From assembly GCF_006716425.1 (NCBI RefSeq), contig NZ_VFOZ01000001.1, forward strand, positions 5,208,001-5,272,000: a stretch of 64,000 nt of DNA. The letters are read 5' to 3'. Below, piece after piece: positions 35,593 through 44,289 of this stretch. The notes under the pieces are model-generated. The model was not told the origin of the DNA and searched no databases. It saw nothing but the letters and a program-made list of their open reading frames with translations. Source of the stretch: Actinoallomurus bryophytorum. Lineage in GTDB: Bacteria; Actinomycetota; Actinomycetes; Streptosporangiales; Streptosporangiaceae. Position 1 is the first letter of the stretch. Every line of letters starts with the position of its first letter. Made by a program: the position numbers and the translations under genes.

Positions 35593-35778
35593 CTTGCGGG
35601 ACGGCAGCCCGGACGAGGCAGGTCACGAATTTCGGCGGCTAATGATGGCCACTTCGGGCCGTCCGTTATCGCGCGACGCAAGCCGTGTCGGATGGCCGCG
35701 CGGATCTAGTGCGACAAGATCACGACATCCGAGCACCCACCGAGCACCCACGGCTCGAAAACCATCCCAAAACGAACA

Positions 35779-35811
35779 CTGGGCACTCTCGATGCGATCG
35801 AGAATGCCCAG
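35779..35811 (-). terminator. Terminator of tRNA-Lys
   Basis: CTGGGCA and TCTCGAT pair with ATCGAGA and TGCCCAG around a three-base loop (14 pairs, one mismatch), followed on the minus strand by a GTTCGTTTT run. It lies 12 bases after the tRNA 3' end. Confidence 0.75.
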
Positions 35812-35822
35812 GTCAACACGGG

Positions 35823-35895
35823 TGCGCCGCCAGGGACTTGAACCCCGAACCCGCAGATTAAGAGTCTGCTGCTCTGCCAATTGAGCTAGCGGCGC
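35823..35895 (-). tRNA. tRNA-Lys (anticodon CTT)
   Basis: On the minus strand the 73-base sequence folds as a tRNA. The acceptor is GCGCCGC pairing with GCGGCGC; the D-arm is AGCTCAATTGGCAGAGC, the anticodon loop CTCTTAA gives CTT, the T-arm contains GGTTCAAGTCC-type sequence and the discriminator is A. CCA is not encoded. It marks the boundary between the IS-rich accessory half and the stable half, and tRNA-Lys genes are common integration sites. Confidence 0.95.
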
Positions 35896-35966
35896 TTACG
35901 ACGTCCGTAACCTTACCAGCCCCCCAACACCGGTCGCGAATCGTCTGAAGCCCTGTACACGCAGGG

Positions 35967-36479
35967 CTAGAGCTCGGTCTGCCACAGTGTGATGGCCGCC
36001 ACTCGTGAGGTCACCGAGAGCTTCGCGTAGATGCGGTTCACGTGGTTCTTCACCGTCTTCTCGCTCAGGAACAGCTCCCGGGCGATCTCTCCGTTCGACC
36101 GGCCGCTCGCGATCAGGTCCATGACCTCCGACTCGCGGGCGGACAGGCCCAGGTGGGCTCGGCCCGCGTTTCGGACGGCCTGGATGAGTTTGCCGGCGGT
36201 CAGCTGGCGGGGGCTCAGGTGGCCGCTCGCCCCCTCGCGGAGGGCGGCGACGGCGGAGGAGGGTTCGGGGCAGAGGACGAACACGTGGGCCGTTCGGCTC
36301 AGGAGGGCGGTATGGCCGGCCGAGCCCAGGCCCAGCAGGACCACGTCCGGTCTGAGGCGTTCCGCGGCCTCTACGGGCTCGCGGGGCTCAGGCAGCACTT
36401 CAACCCCTTCGCTGCTTCTGAGCAGCGAGACGACGGAGGGGTCGCCGTCCACGACCATGACTCGAAGGGGCGAACTCAT
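35967..36479 (-). CDS. LuxR-type response regulator with degenerate receiver
   Basis: The 170-residue protein has a shortened receiver-like domain (1-100) and a LuxR/FixJ helix-turn-helix at about 107-165 ([20 protein letters not shown], then [20 protein letters not shown]). The receiver keeps the acid-pocket aspartates (VMVVDGDP, D11 and D13), but the phospho-acceptor position in [10 protein letters not shown] is Gly50 instead of Asp, so normal phosphorylation is not possible. It may respond to a ligand or to protein contacts, or act constitutively. No sensor kinase is adjacent. It lies between two tRNA genes and is transcribed alone. Confidence 0.85.
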   Translation of the reverse strand: MSSPLRVMVVDGDPSVVSLLRSSEGVEVLPEPREPVEAAERLRPDVVLLGLGSAGHTALLSRTAHVFVLCPEPSSAVAALREGASGHLSPRQLTAGKLIQAVRNAGRAHLGLSARESEVMDLIASGRSNGEIARELFLSEKTVKNHVNRIYAKLSVTSRVAAITLWQTEL

Positions 36480-36569
36480 CCGGCCTCCGGGGGGCGCCTG
36501 TAAGGCCGGAGCATAGCCGTGACGCGCTCGAAGTGGGATGAAGATCTACAGGTCACGGCGCAAAAAGAA

Positions 36570-36593
36570 CGACGGTCCCGCGGGGGACCGTCG
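36570..36593 (-). terminator. Terminator of tRNA-His
   Basis: CGACGGTCCC pairs perfectly with GGGACCGTCG around GCGG, followed on the minus strand by TTCTTTTTG. It lies just after the tRNA-His 3' end. Confidence 0.82.
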
Positions 36594-36601
36594 CCGAATG
36601 G

Positions 36602-36676
<75 letters not shown>

Positions 36677-36725
36677 TGTGCCGCACTTGGCGGCCTTAAG
36701 AATTGTAGCGGTTCCCGGCGGGTCC

Positions 36726-37331
36726 TCAGTCAACGAGCTTCGCGGCGATCGCGCGTGCCGTGTCCGAGTCCGGCCCCGGGTGGGCGACGAACACCGCCGC
36801 GCGGTAGTAGCGCAGCTCGGTGATGCTCTCGGTAATGTCGGCGAGGGCCCGATGCCCGCCCTTCTTCGCCGGGCTGGCGAAGTACGCGCGTGGGTACCAC
36901 CGGCGTGACAGCTCCTTGATCGAGGAGACGTCGACCATGCGGTAGTGCAGGTGGGTGTCGAGGGCCGGCATGTCGCGGGCGAGGAAGGACCGGTCGGTGG
37001 CGATCGAGTTGCCGCACAGCGGGGCCTTCTTCACCCCCGGCACGTGCGAGCGTACGTAGTCGAGGACCTTCGTCTCGGCCTCGGCGAGCGTGATGCCGGC
37101 GCCCAGCTCCTCGAGCAGGCCCGAGGTCGTGTGCATGTCGCGCACCACCTCGGACATCTGGCGTACGGCCTCCTCGGGAGGCTTGATCACCAGATCGATC
37201 CCCTCGTCGAGGATGTTCAGCTCACCATCGGTCACCAAGGCCGCGATCTCGATGAGCGCGTCGCGCGCCAGGTCGAGCCCGGTCATTTCACAGTCGATCC
37301 AGACCAGCCGGTCGTTCATGACCTTCACCAT
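36726..37331 (-). CDS. orn: Oligoribonuclease
   Basis: The 201-residue protein is a DEDDh 3'-5' exonuclease: [12 protein letters not shown] (first Asp and Glu) near the N-terminus, a central D in [14 protein letters not shown], and the [20 protein letters not shown] ending with His and Asp. It degrades short RNAs (2-5 nt) and pGpG from c-di-GMP turnover. The usual start is MNDRLVW at 37319, but the ATG four codons upstream (37331) has a better AGGA site. It is a single-gene transcript next to tRNA-His. Confidence 0.95.
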   Translation of the reverse strand: MVKVMNDRLVWIDCEMTGLDLARDALIEIAALVTDGELNILDEGIDLVIKPPEEAVRQMSEVVRDMHTTSGLLEELGAGITLAEAETKVLDYVRSHVPGVKKAPLCGNSIATDRSFLARDMPALDTHLHYRMVDVSSIKELSRRWYPRAYFASPAKKGGHRALADITESITELRYYRAAVFVAHPGPDSDTARAIAAKLVD

Positions 37332-37404
37332 AAGTCCTGTCAGGACACTTTGAGTGAGGAGGACGGCAGATCGGCGGCGAAGACCCGGGAGAGTGTGGGG
37401 GACG

Positions 37405-38034
37405 TCACACTCCGTCGTACGGGATCCCGGGTCGCAGCAGCGGGTCGGGCACGGGGACGCCGAACGACTGGGTCACCGGCAGCACGCCCGCCCAGACGTC
37501 CAGTGCGTAGTCCTCCTCGTCGTCTCCGGGAGGTCCCTGGCGCGTCTTGACCGACGCCTCGTCCAGCGGCAGTGCCAGCACCGCCGTCGCGGCGAGCTCC
37601 TTGCGCGTCGGCCTGCGGGCGGTGTCCCAGCGGCCGGGGGTCAGCTGCTCGACCACGGCGCGCAGCCCGGCGAGCTTCTCCGACGGGTCGGTGACGAGGT
37701 GGGGGCGCCCGTAGATCACGGCACTGCGGTAGTTCATCGAGTGGTGGAAGACCGACCGCGCCAGGACGAGTCCGTCGAGGTGGGTGACGGTGACGCAGAT
37801 CTCTTCGGCGCGCAGGCTGACGGCACCGGTCGACCCGTGCAGGTAGAGGGTGTCGCCGTCGCGGCCGTACCCGGTGGGCAGGACGCGCGGCGAGCCGTCC
37901 ACGATCACACCCAGATGGCAGAGACGGCCCGCGTCGAGGATGGCGTACAGCTCGTCGCGGTCACTGCCGGCGCGTTCGGGTAGGCGGCGGATGCGGGTGC
38001 GTTCGGTGGCGGAAAGCGCGGCGTTGGTGCTCAT
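37405..38034 (-). CDS. Pyridoxamine 5'-phosphate oxidase-family flavoprotein
   Basis: The 209-residue protein has the split-barrel flavin fold of the PNPOx/general stress family: [60 protein letters not shown] and [14 protein letters not shown]. The wording is that of the group that often pairs with MocR/PdxR regulators. It lies divergent from such a regulator with a palindromic operator between, so regulation of this gene by vitamin B6 status is likely. Whether it truly oxidises pyridoxamine phosphate or is an F420/FMN relative is not decided. Confidence 0.82.
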   Translation of the reverse strand: MSTNAALSATERTRIRRLPERAGSDRDELYAILDAGRLCHLGVIVDGSPRVLPTGYGRDGDTLYLHGSTGAVSLRAEEICVTVTHLDGLVLARSVFHHSMNYRSAVIYGRPHLVTDPSEKLAGLRAVVEQLTPGRWDTARRPTRKELAATAVLALPLDEASVKTRQGPPGDDEEDYALDVWAGVLPVTQSFGVPVPDPLLRPGIPYDGV

Positions 38035-38054
38035 ACCGCTCAGGTTAGGATCGA

Positions 38055-38078
38055 AGTGGCCTTCGCAGAATGGCCACT
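38055..38078. promoter_or_regulatory. Inverted repeat between PNPOx-family and MocR genes
   Basis: AGTGGCC, ten bases, GGCCACT: perfect seven-base arms in the 68-base divergent gap. It is the likely site of the MocR-type regulator. Confidence 0.55.
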
Positions 38079-38102
38079 GGAGCGCCGAAGGGAGAAGCCA
38101 CT

Positions 38103-39521
38103 TTGTCGCGGCACCAGTTCGACCTGCCGGTGGTCGTCGAGCGTCGTACGGAGCTTCCGCTCAGCGTCCAGGTCGGGCGCCAGTTGCGCGAGGCCATGAA
38201 CGACGGGCGGGTACGCGCGGGAGAGCGGCTGCCCTCCAGCCGCGCGCTCGCCTCGGCGCTCGGCGTCAGCCGTACGGTCGTCACCGCCGCGTACGAGCAG
38301 CTCTACGCCGAGGGCTGGCTGGAAGGACGGCACGGCTCGGGCACGTACGTCGCCGACATCGCCACGGACGACGCCGTCAGGGCCGAGAGCACCGCACACC
38401 GCGGTCCCGGCCGGCCCGCCGAGGCGCCCGACATCGATCTGCGGCCGGGGATCCCGTGGGTCGACGGGCTCGACACCCCGGCGTGGCGGCGCGCCTGGCG
38501 GCTGGCGGTGACCGTCCCGCCGGTGGCCCGGCCGGATCCGCGGGGCCTGCCGGGCCTGCGCACCGCGCTCGTCGACTACCTGCGCCGCAGCCGTGGCGTC
38601 GCCTGCTCGCGGGAGCGCGTGCTGGTCACGCGTGGCGCGACCAACGGCCTCGACCTGCTCGCCGCCACGATCGTGCGGCCCGGTGACCGCGTCGGCGTCG
38701 AGGAGCCCGGCTACCCCACCGCGCGTGAGGTCCTGGCGGCGCGGGGCGCGGAGGTCGTGCCGTGCCCGGTGGACGAGGACGGCTTGGTGGTGGACGCCCT
38801 TCCCGGCGGGCTGCGCCTGATCTACACCACGCCGTCGCACCAGTACCCGCTCGGCGGCCGCCTGCCGGTGCCGCGGCGCCAGGCGCTGCTGGCCTGGGCG
38901 CGGCGCAACGGCGCTCTGGTCGTCGAGGACGACTACGACAGTGAGTTCCGCTACGACGTGGCTCCGCTGCCCGCCCTGTACGGCCTGGGCCCGGACCTGA
39001 CGATCTATCTCGGTACGACGTCCAAGACGCTCGCCCCCGGGCTCGGCGCCGGCTGGCTGGTGGCGCGGCCCGACCTGGTCGAGGCGATCGCCGAGACGCG
39101 CGGGCGGCTGAGCGACCGGACCGCCGTGGTGCCCCAGGAGGCCGTACGCATCCTTCTCGAACGCGGGGACCTCGACCGTCACGTACGCCGCATGCGCGCC
39201 GAGTACGCGCGGCGGCGCGTGGCCGTCGTCGAGACGCTCGGGCACCTGCCCCTGCGGGGTGACACCGCCGGACTGCACCTCGTGGTCGAACTCCCCGAAG
39301 GGGTCACCGGCGAGGTGACCGAGCGCGCCGCCGAACGCGGTGTGCTGCTCGCCACCCTGGAGGAGCGCCACGCGGTCACGCCGGGCGTCCATGGCCTCGT
39401 GATCGGCTACGGAGGCGCGACCGAGCCCCAGATCAGGTCGGGCTGCTCGCTCGTACGTGAGCTGGTTCGGGAGGCGGTACGGGCGGCGGCAGCGGAACCT
39501 GCACGGCATCGGAGGACATGA
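38103..39521 (+). CDS. MocR/PdxR-family GntR-aminotransferase regulator
   Basis: The 472-residue protein has a GntR winged helix at about 20-85 (SVQVGRQLREAMNDGRVRAG, LPSSRALASALGVSRTVVTA). It is fused to a fold type I aminotransferase domain (VTRGATNGLDLLAATIVRPG, EDDYDSEFRYD and GTTSKTLAPGLGAGWL with the PLP lysine in SKTLAP). Members sense PLP and activate or repress vitamin B6 genes. I chose TTG 38103 because AAGGGAG lies eight bases upstream and an upstream ATG (38070) is inside the operator palindrome. Its 3' end overlaps the convergent gene at 39433 by 89 bases. Confidence 0.9.
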   Translation: MSRHQFDLPVVVERRTELPLSVQVGRQLREAMNDGRVRAGERLPSSRALASALGVSRTVVTAAYEQLYAEGWLEGRHGSGTYVADIATDDAVRAESTAHRGPGRPAEAPDIDLRPGIPWVDGLDTPAWRRAWRLAVTVPPVARPDPRGLPGLRTALVDYLRRSRGVACSRERVLVTRGATNGLDLLAATIVRPGDRVGVEEPGYPTAREVLAARGAEVVPCPVDEDGLVVDALPGGLRLIYTTPSHQYPLGGRLPVPRRQALLAWARRNGALVVEDDYDSEFRYDVAPLPALYGLGPDLTIYLGTTSKTLAPGLGAGWLVARPDLVEAIAETRGRLSDRTAVVPQEAVRILLERGDLDRHVRRMRAEYARRRVAVVETLGHLPLRGDTAGLHLVVELPEGVTGEVTERAAERGVLLATLEERHAVTPGVHGLVIGYGGATEPQIRSGCSLVRELVREAVRAAAAEPARHRRT

Positions 39522-40125
39522 GACGGGACGAGCGCGGGCCCTCGGTGCTGCCGGGGAGTGTCAGCTGAGGCACGCCCGCCGGCGGCTCGCGGCCGGTGAT
39601 CCGGTTGGTGTCGATGGCGCCGGGCCCGGGCCCGGCGGCGTACGGCACCTGAGAGACGCCGAAATGGCCGCCCCGCGCCCACGGCCGCCGGTCCTGGCGG
39701 GCGCTGTACGCCTCCGGCGGTGGCAGCGGCTCGCCGGCCGGCCAGCGCCGCGGGACCTGCCACGCGTCGAGCCAGTCGACGATCATGCCGAGGCCCTTCA
39801 TCGCCCCGCCGGTGAAGGGCTCGCGTGCGAACCCGACCACGACGATCTGCAGGCACCGCCGGCCTTCGCGGCCGATGCCGTCCGGAAGCAGCACGGCGGC
39901 CTGGGTGGCCGGCACCAGCTGCATGATCTCGCCGGTGAAGGGATTCCACACGACGTGGGCGTTCCTGCCCCGCTGCTCCAGGCGGTACGCGACCGAGCGC
40001 GCCGAGATCATGAGCGGGTCGTTCTCACTGGTATGCCAGACGGCGCGTGGCGCACCGCCCTGCAGCGGGCCGCCGTCGTGTCGGGAATGGAGTCTTCCGG
40101 CTCCGGGCAGCCATGCGTCGGACAC
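39433..40125 (-). CDS. Hypothetical protein with amidase-like core
   Basis: The 230-residue protein has AVWHTSENDPLMISARSVAY near residue 30, HVVWNPFTGEIMQLVPATQA and a WLDAWQVPRRWPAGEPLPPP segment. WHTSEN with a later H/D pattern recalls peptidoglycan-recognition/N-acetylmuramoyl-alanine amidases, but the zinc ligands are not all obvious. The C-terminal about 90 residues are Pro/Ala-rich. It has no signal peptide, so a cell-wall role would need an unusual export. The tail overlaps the MocR gene by 89 bases on the other strand. Confidence 0.6.
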   Translation of the reverse strand: MSDAWLPGAGRLHSRHDGGPLQGGAPRAVWHTSENDPLMISARSVAYRLEQRGRNAHVVWNPFTGEIMQLVPATQAAVLLPDGIGREGRRCLQIVVVGFAREPFTGGAMKGLGMIVDWLDAWQVPRRWPAGEPLPPPEAYSARQDRRPWARGGHFGVSQVPYAAGPGPGAIDTNRITGREPPAGVPQLTLPGSTEGPRSSRLMSSDAVQVPLPPPVPPPEPAHVRASSPT

Positions 40126-40471
40126 GATGAGTTCCCCCCAGTCGGGTCGTGGTGCTGGCCCCGAATGGTCCTAAAGAAGAATGTGGTGTGTTCTCCGAGA
40201 TGAGCCGGGTCGTTGTCCGGCCGAGTCTAGTTTGCGGAGTTATGTGCTGGCCTCCCCCTTTGCTGCCGTTCTGATGCATCGACGGTTCGAGTGCGTACCC
40301 TTGGTGACTCCCGGCCACCCCCTCGGGGCCGGATCCGGCCGAGTGGAGCGTGCCCGCCGGGCCGTGCGCCGCGCAGGAGGACAGGGATCTGTCAGACGCG
40401 TCCGAGGGGCGGCTCGCGTCCGCATACCGAGTCGCGTTCTAATAGGCGCGTGAGCCGAGCGAGGAGAGCGC
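40126..40471. other. Intergenic region, no gene seen
   Basis: About 345 bases between divergent genes; probably their promoters. A GGAGAG site near 40463 serves the phosphotransferase ATG at 40472. Confidence 0.5.
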
Positions 40472-41536
40472 ATGACTGACCAGGTGGCCGGAGTACCCGG
40501 TATCGACGTCCCCCGCCTGTCGTCCTGGCTGGCGGAGACACTGCCCGGGGAGGAGCCGATCACCGCGATCGAGCTTCTCGCCGGCGGCCGGTCGAACCTC
40601 ACCTATCTTCTACGGCTCGGCGACCGGCGCGTCGTACTCCGCAGGCCCCCCTTGGGCCACGTGCTTCCCACCGCACACGACATGCGCCGTGAGCACACCG
40701 TTCTCTCCGCGCTCGCCGGCAGCGACGTACCCGTGCCCTCGCCCCTCGCGCTGTGCACCGACGAGGACGTCATCGGCGCGCCGTTCTACCTCATGGACCA
40801 CGTCGAGGGCCGCGTCCTGCGCACGCCCGAGGACGCGGTGGACGTCACGGCCGAGGAGGCACGCGCGCTCTCCGAGCGCCTCGCGGAGGCGCTCGCCGCC
40901 ATTCACCTGCTCGACGTCGAGCAGGCCGGACTGGCCGAGTTCGGCCGCCCGCAGGGCTACATGGCCCGGCAGCTCAAACGATGGGGCCGGCAGTGGGAGG
41001 CATCGCATCCGGCCGACCCCGGCAGCGGGACGGACGAGGCGTACGCCCGGCTCGTCAAGCGGCTGGGGGAGCGGTTGCCGGCCGACGGGCTCACGGGCCT
41101 GGTCCACGGCGACTTCCGGCTCGACAACGCGCTCGTACGGCTGCGGCCGAAGCCGGAGATCGCGGCGGTCGTCGACTGGGAGATGTCCACGCTCGGCGAC
41201 CCGCTGTCCGATCTCGGGCTGACGCTCGTGTACTGGGCCGACGCCGGCGATACCGACCGGGCCCCCGCGGCGGTCGGGTCGACCGTCACCAGCGTGCCCG
41301 GGTTCCTCACCCGCAGGGAGTTCGCCGGCAGGTACGCCGAGCTCACCGGGTTCGACCTGGCGGACCTGGACTTCTACGTGGCCTTCGGCTGCTTCAAGCT
41401 CGCGGTCATCCTGGAGGGGATCCACGCGAGGTTCCTGCAGAAGGCGACGGTGGGGGAGGGTTTCGAGCAGATCGGCGCGTCGGTGCCGGTCTTCATCGAG
41501 CGAGCCCACCGCGTGCTGGACGAGGGCGCGATCTAG
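40472..41536 (+). CDS. Aminoglycoside-phosphotransferase-fold kinase, acyl-CoA-metabolism type
   Basis: The 354-residue protein has the APH/choline-kinase fold. ELLAGGRSNLTYLLRLGDRR (nucleotide loop) is followed by VVLRRPPLGHVLPTAHDMRR, the catalytic loop LVHGDFRLDNAL with the catalytic Asp, and VVDWEMSTLGDPLSDLG with the metal-binding Asp. The PP-G-x-x-L-P-T-AHDM wording belongs to the subgroup close to human ACAD10/ACAD11 domains, often found with acyl-CoA dehydrogenases, not to antibiotic kinases. The ATG at 40472 has GAGGAGAG upstream. It stands alone here; its substrate is probably a hydroxyacyl compound. Confidence 0.88.
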   Translation: MTDQVAGVPGIDVPRLSSWLAETLPGEEPITAIELLAGGRSNLTYLLRLGDRRVVLRRPPLGHVLPTAHDMRREHTVLSALAGSDVPVPSPLALCTDEDVIGAPFYLMDHVEGRVLRTPEDAVDVTAEEARALSERLAEALAAIHLLDVEQAGLAEFGRPQGYMARQLKRWGRQWEASHPADPGSGTDEAYARLVKRLGERLPADGLTGLVHGDFRLDNALVRLRPKPEIAAVVDWEMSTLGDPLSDLGLTLVYWADAGDTDRAPAAVGSTVTSVPGFLTRREFAGRYAELTGFDLADLDFYVAFGCFKLAVILEGIHARFLQKATVGEGFEQIGASVPVFIERAHRVLDEGAI

Positions 41537-41581
41537 GGTCTGTCTCATAGTCGTGCTGTAGCCGTGTGGCGCCGCCCGTGT

Positions 41582-41612
41582 GGCGCCGCCCGTGTGGCCC
41601 TTGGGCGGCGCC
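41582..41612 (+). terminator. Terminator-like hairpin after the phosphotransferase
   Basis: GGCGCCGCCC pairs with GGGCGGCGCC around an 11-base loop, 45 bases after the stop; an extra copy of the left arm precedes it. There is no T-run. Confidence 0.55.
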
Positions 41613-41693
41613 GCATGGGGTTATCCACAGAACCCCGCTCTACTTCCGCCCGCGGCTGTTCTGGCTGGACAATGAGAGTGGGATGGCACCCCC

Positions 41694-41904
41694 GGGTGGG
41701 TGGGCTCCAGGTGGGTGGGCTCCAGGTGGGTGGGCTCCAGGTGGGTGGGCTCCAGACGGGTGGGCTCCAGACGGGTGGGCTCCAGACGGGGCGACCTCCA
41801 GACGGGGCGACCTCCAGACGGGGCGACCTCCAGACGGGTGGGCTCCAGACGGGTGGGCTCCAGACAGGGCGAGCTCCAGACAGGGCGAGCTCCAGACAGG
41901 GCGC
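41694..41904. repeat. Tandem array of about 13 units of 15-16 bp
   Basis: Units vary around GGTGGGCTCCAGACG. Three unit types succeed each other (CCAGGTGGGTGGGCT, CCAGACGGGTGGGCT, CCAGACGGGGCGACCT), then a CAGACAGGGCGAGCT type. The first six and some later units are 15 bp, others are 16 bp. It lies in the gap between convergent genes at 41536 and 41942. All frames are open, but because unit length alternates, no repeated peptide could be kept, so I do not call it coding. Confidence 0.85.
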
Positions 41905-41941
41905 GGCCCGGACCGAGGGCTTCGAGACAGGCCTAGACGCG

Positions 41942-42718
41942 TTAGTACGGCTCCGCGCCCTCGTACAGCTTCTTGGCGAGGTCGCCGAGGAGCGTCATGG
42001 TCACGCGGTGCAGGCCCGGACCGAACGTCACCCGGGCGACGCCCAGGTCGGCAAGCCGGGCCAGGGGCGGCATTCCGGGCCGGTAGATGACGCTGACCGG
42101 CCCCGGGATCCGCTCGACCAAAATGCCGATCGACCTCTCGTCGGTCACCATGATCGGGAAGACGCAGTCGGCTCCCGCCTCGAGGTACGCGCGGCCACGC
42201 GCAACCGCCTCCTCCAGGATCTCCTCGTCCGAGGCGCCGGGTAGCGCGTTTCCGTGGAAGACGTCGGTACGGGCGTTGATGACCAGGTCGGGGTCGGCCG
42301 CCCGCAGCCCGGCGACGCGTTCGGCCTGTGTCGTCAGGTCGGCCAGGGCGCGATCAGGGCCCGCCGCCTCGCCGTGGAGGGTGTCCTCGAGGTTGCAGCC
42401 CACGGCCCCGGCCTCGCGCAGGCGCCCGGCCAGCTCGTCCGGTGCGAGACCGTAGCCGGCCTCCGCGTCGACCGTGACCGGGACGTCGACGCTGCGCGTG
42501 ATGCGGGCGGCCGCCGCGAACATCTCCTCCGGCGGCGCGCCCTCGCCGTCCTCGTACCCGAGGCTGTGGGCGACGGCGTAGCTCGCGGTGGCGAGCGCCG
42601 CGAACCCCGCGTCGGCGAGTACCCGTGCGCTCGCGGCGTCCCACGCGTTGGGCAGCACGAGGAGGCGTTCGTCACGGTGCAGCGCGCGCAGACGCGCGGC
42701 CTTCTCGCTGAGGCTCAT
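41942..42718 (-). CDS. Isocitrate lyase/PEP mutase-family protein
   Basis: The 258-residue protein has the family barrel: LLVLPNAWDAASARVLADAG, FAALATASYAVAHSLGYEDG, VTVDAEAGYG with the metal-binding Asp, VGCNLEDTLHGE and LVINARTDVFHG. Most members of this short group (about 255 residues) act as lyases on 2-methylisocitrate, oxaloacetate or carboxyphosphonate-like substrates; the exact reaction cannot be stated. ATG 42718 begins at MSLSEKAARL. It is a single gene, just downstream (in the minus direction) of a sigma-fusion gene. Confidence 0.86.
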   Translation of the reverse strand: MSLSEKAARLRALHRDERLLVLPNAWDAASARVLADAGFAALATASYAVAHSLGYEDGEGAPPEEMFAAAARITRSVDVPVTVDAEAGYGLAPDELAGRLREAGAVGCNLEDTLHGEAAGPDRALADLTTQAERVAGLRAADPDLVINARTDVFHGNALPGASDEEILEEAVARGRAYLEAGADCVFPIMVTDERSIGILVERIPGPVSVIYRPGMPPLARLADLGVARVTFGPGLHRVTMTLLGDLAKKLYEGAEPY

Positions 42719-42797
42719 GCTCTCGACCGTACGGCCTGGAGCGGCCCGGTTGAAGGGCCACTCGGGGAACGCCGGGGCGGAACCCCGCCCCGGCCGG

Positions 42798-44222
42798 TCA
42801 GCAGCTCCAGGTGACGGAAGCCTTGGCGCCCGAGGAGAAGGACACCGAGCCGCTGCCGCCGCTCAGGCAGATGCTGTCGTGCCGGGTGACCTGGACGTAC
42901 GCGGTGTGGCCGGCGGACAGACTGCCGCTTCCGCCCGCGCTGATGCTCCCGCTGGTGCCCGACACACGCCAGTTGACCGGGCCGCCCCTCGCGGTCAACG
43001 TCACCGAGCAGTGTTGGGTGCCGTTCATGTGACAGCCCGACACGGACAGCGTGCCCGGGCCCTGCGGCGCCGCCGGAGGCGGCTGCTGGTGGCCTCCGCC
43101 GGGACGCTTCGAGGACGCCCCCGGGGTGGGGGTCTTGCTCGACTTGGACGGCGAGGGAGTGGGCGATCCCGAGCTGTCGCTCGGACTGGGCTCCGCCGAG
43201 TCGGACGGGTCCGGGTCGTCGGAGGAGAAGGACGAGGAGTCGCTCGGGGAGGCGATGGGCGCCTCGCCGCTCGTCTTCTGCTGGCCCGAGCCGGGCATCA
43301 TCAAGAACACCGCGGCCACGATGACCATGACGCAGGCGACCCCCGCGAAGACCGGCCAGAGACGCGGCGCCGTACGCTCCGGCTCGGGTTCGGCCTCCGG
43401 CTCGGACGGCGGCTCCGCGCGCATCGCGATGGTCGCCCGCAGGTCCGCGAGCTCGGGGGCGGACGCCGTGCTGAGGACACGTGAGCGCAGCGCGCCCGGG
43501 ATGGCGGCCGTGGGCATGGCGTGCAGCAGCCGCGCGGTGGCGACCTTGCGGTTGCCGCGCGTACCGCAGATCGGGCAGTTCGAGATGTGCCGGGCGAGCT
43601 TCGCGCAGGTGTCGGAGTCCAGTGGCGCGTCGACCGGGCCGGCCAGCGCGGCCACGCTCGGGCAGTCGTCGCGGCCGGTCGCCGCGACGACGACGGCGGC
43701 GAACGCGTCGTCCAGGTCGTGCCGGGCCTGTGCCACGCGTACGGACGCGTCGTGCGGCGAAACGCCCAGGACCTCGGCGAGCTCGTGCGGGTCCAGCTCG
43801 TGCCTCAGGGAGAGGTCCAGCGCCTCTCGCTGCGGGCCGTTGAGCACGAGGAGGGCCGCGTGCACGAGCTGACGCGTGGCCTCGTCGGCCTCCAGCCCGG
43901 CGGCCTCCGGAGCACGCCGGCGCTCGGCGGGCGGGTCGGCGTACGCGCGGCGCCGGAGGCATTCGTTACGGGTCACGGAGTACAGCCAGCCGCGGAACAG
44001 CCGCGCGTCCGGCAGCGTGCCGATCCGCTCCTGCGCGGTGATCAGGGAGTCGTGCAGCGCGAGTGCGGCGCCCTCCTGGTCGCGGAGCAGCACGTGGCAG
44101 TAGTCGAACAGGCGTGGCGCGTACGCGTCGTAGATCTCGGGCATGGCGGTCGCGTCACCCGCATACAGCGACTGGGCGAGACGCTGGTCGTCGGCCCTGT
44201 CGATACTCGGCCAGCCGGCCAC
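42798..44222 (-). CDS. ECF sigma factor fused to zinc motif, membrane helix and surface domain (copy A)
   Basis: The 474-residue protein has sigma region 2 at about 10-75 (AMPEIYDAYAPRLFDYCHVL, then LFRGWLYSVTRNECLRRR) and region 4 at about 105-165 (LNGPQREALDLSLRHELDPH, then helix-turn-helix). An H-x3-C-x2-C anti-sigma-like motif follows (HISNCPICGTRG), then a membrane helix (LWPVFAGVACVMVIVAAVFL), a long Ser/Pro/Asp linker and a C-terminal beta-sandwich-like domain ending SSGAKASVTWSC. Sigma and anti-sigma functions are thus joined on one chain, with an outside domain that could sense the envelope; release of the sigma part would need proteolysis. GTG 44222 has AGGAGGAC upstream. The candidate promoter TGTGAACC-16-CGTC lies just before it and matches the promoter of copy B. 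Confidence 0.85.
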   Translation of the reverse strand: MAGWPSIDRADDQRLAQSLYAGDATAMPEIYDAYAPRLFDYCHVLLRDQEGAALALHDSLITAQERIGTLPDARLFRGWLYSVTRNECLRRRAYADPPAERRRAPEAAGLEADEATRQLVHAALLVLNGPQREALDLSLRHELDPHELAEVLGVSPHDASVRVAQARHDLDDAFAAVVVAATGRDDCPSVAALAGPVDAPLDSDTCAKLARHISNCPICGTRGNRKVATARLLHAMPTAAIPGALRSRVLSTASAPELADLRATIAMRAEPPSEPEAEPEPERTAPRLWPVFAGVACVMVIVAAVFLMMPGSGQQKTSGEAPIASPSDSSSFSSDDPDPSDSAEPSPSDSSGSPTPSPSKSSKTPTPGASSKRPGGGHQQPPPAAPQGPGTLSVSGCHMNGTQHCSVTLTARGGPVNWRVSGTSGSISAGGSGSLSAGHTAYVQVTRHDSICLSGGSGSVSFSSGAKASVTWSC

Positions 44223-44261
44223 GTGGTCCTCCTGCTGAACTGGTGGTGGCACGAGGGCGCA

Positions 44262-44289
44262 GACGCCCCATTCGTAACGATGGTTCACA
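44262..44289 (-). promoter_or_regulatory. Candidate ECF-type promoter of copy A
   Basis: On the minus strand TGTGAACC and CGTC are separated by 16 bases, about 40 bases before GTG 44222. The same boxes (15-base spacer) precede the paralogue at 47716, and the conserved block extends left of TGTGAACC (GATCYTGTGAACC-like), which suggests a common, possibly autoregulated, promoter. Confidence 0.58.

Noticed and set aside
41694-41904. CRISPR array
   Set aside because: Units are 15-16 bp, directly adjacent and without spacers; no cas gene is present.
41566-42090. Repeat-protein gene (GGWAPGGWAP-type peptide)
   Set aside because: Alternating 15- and 16-bp units break any single repeated peptide; all frames are open only because of high GC.
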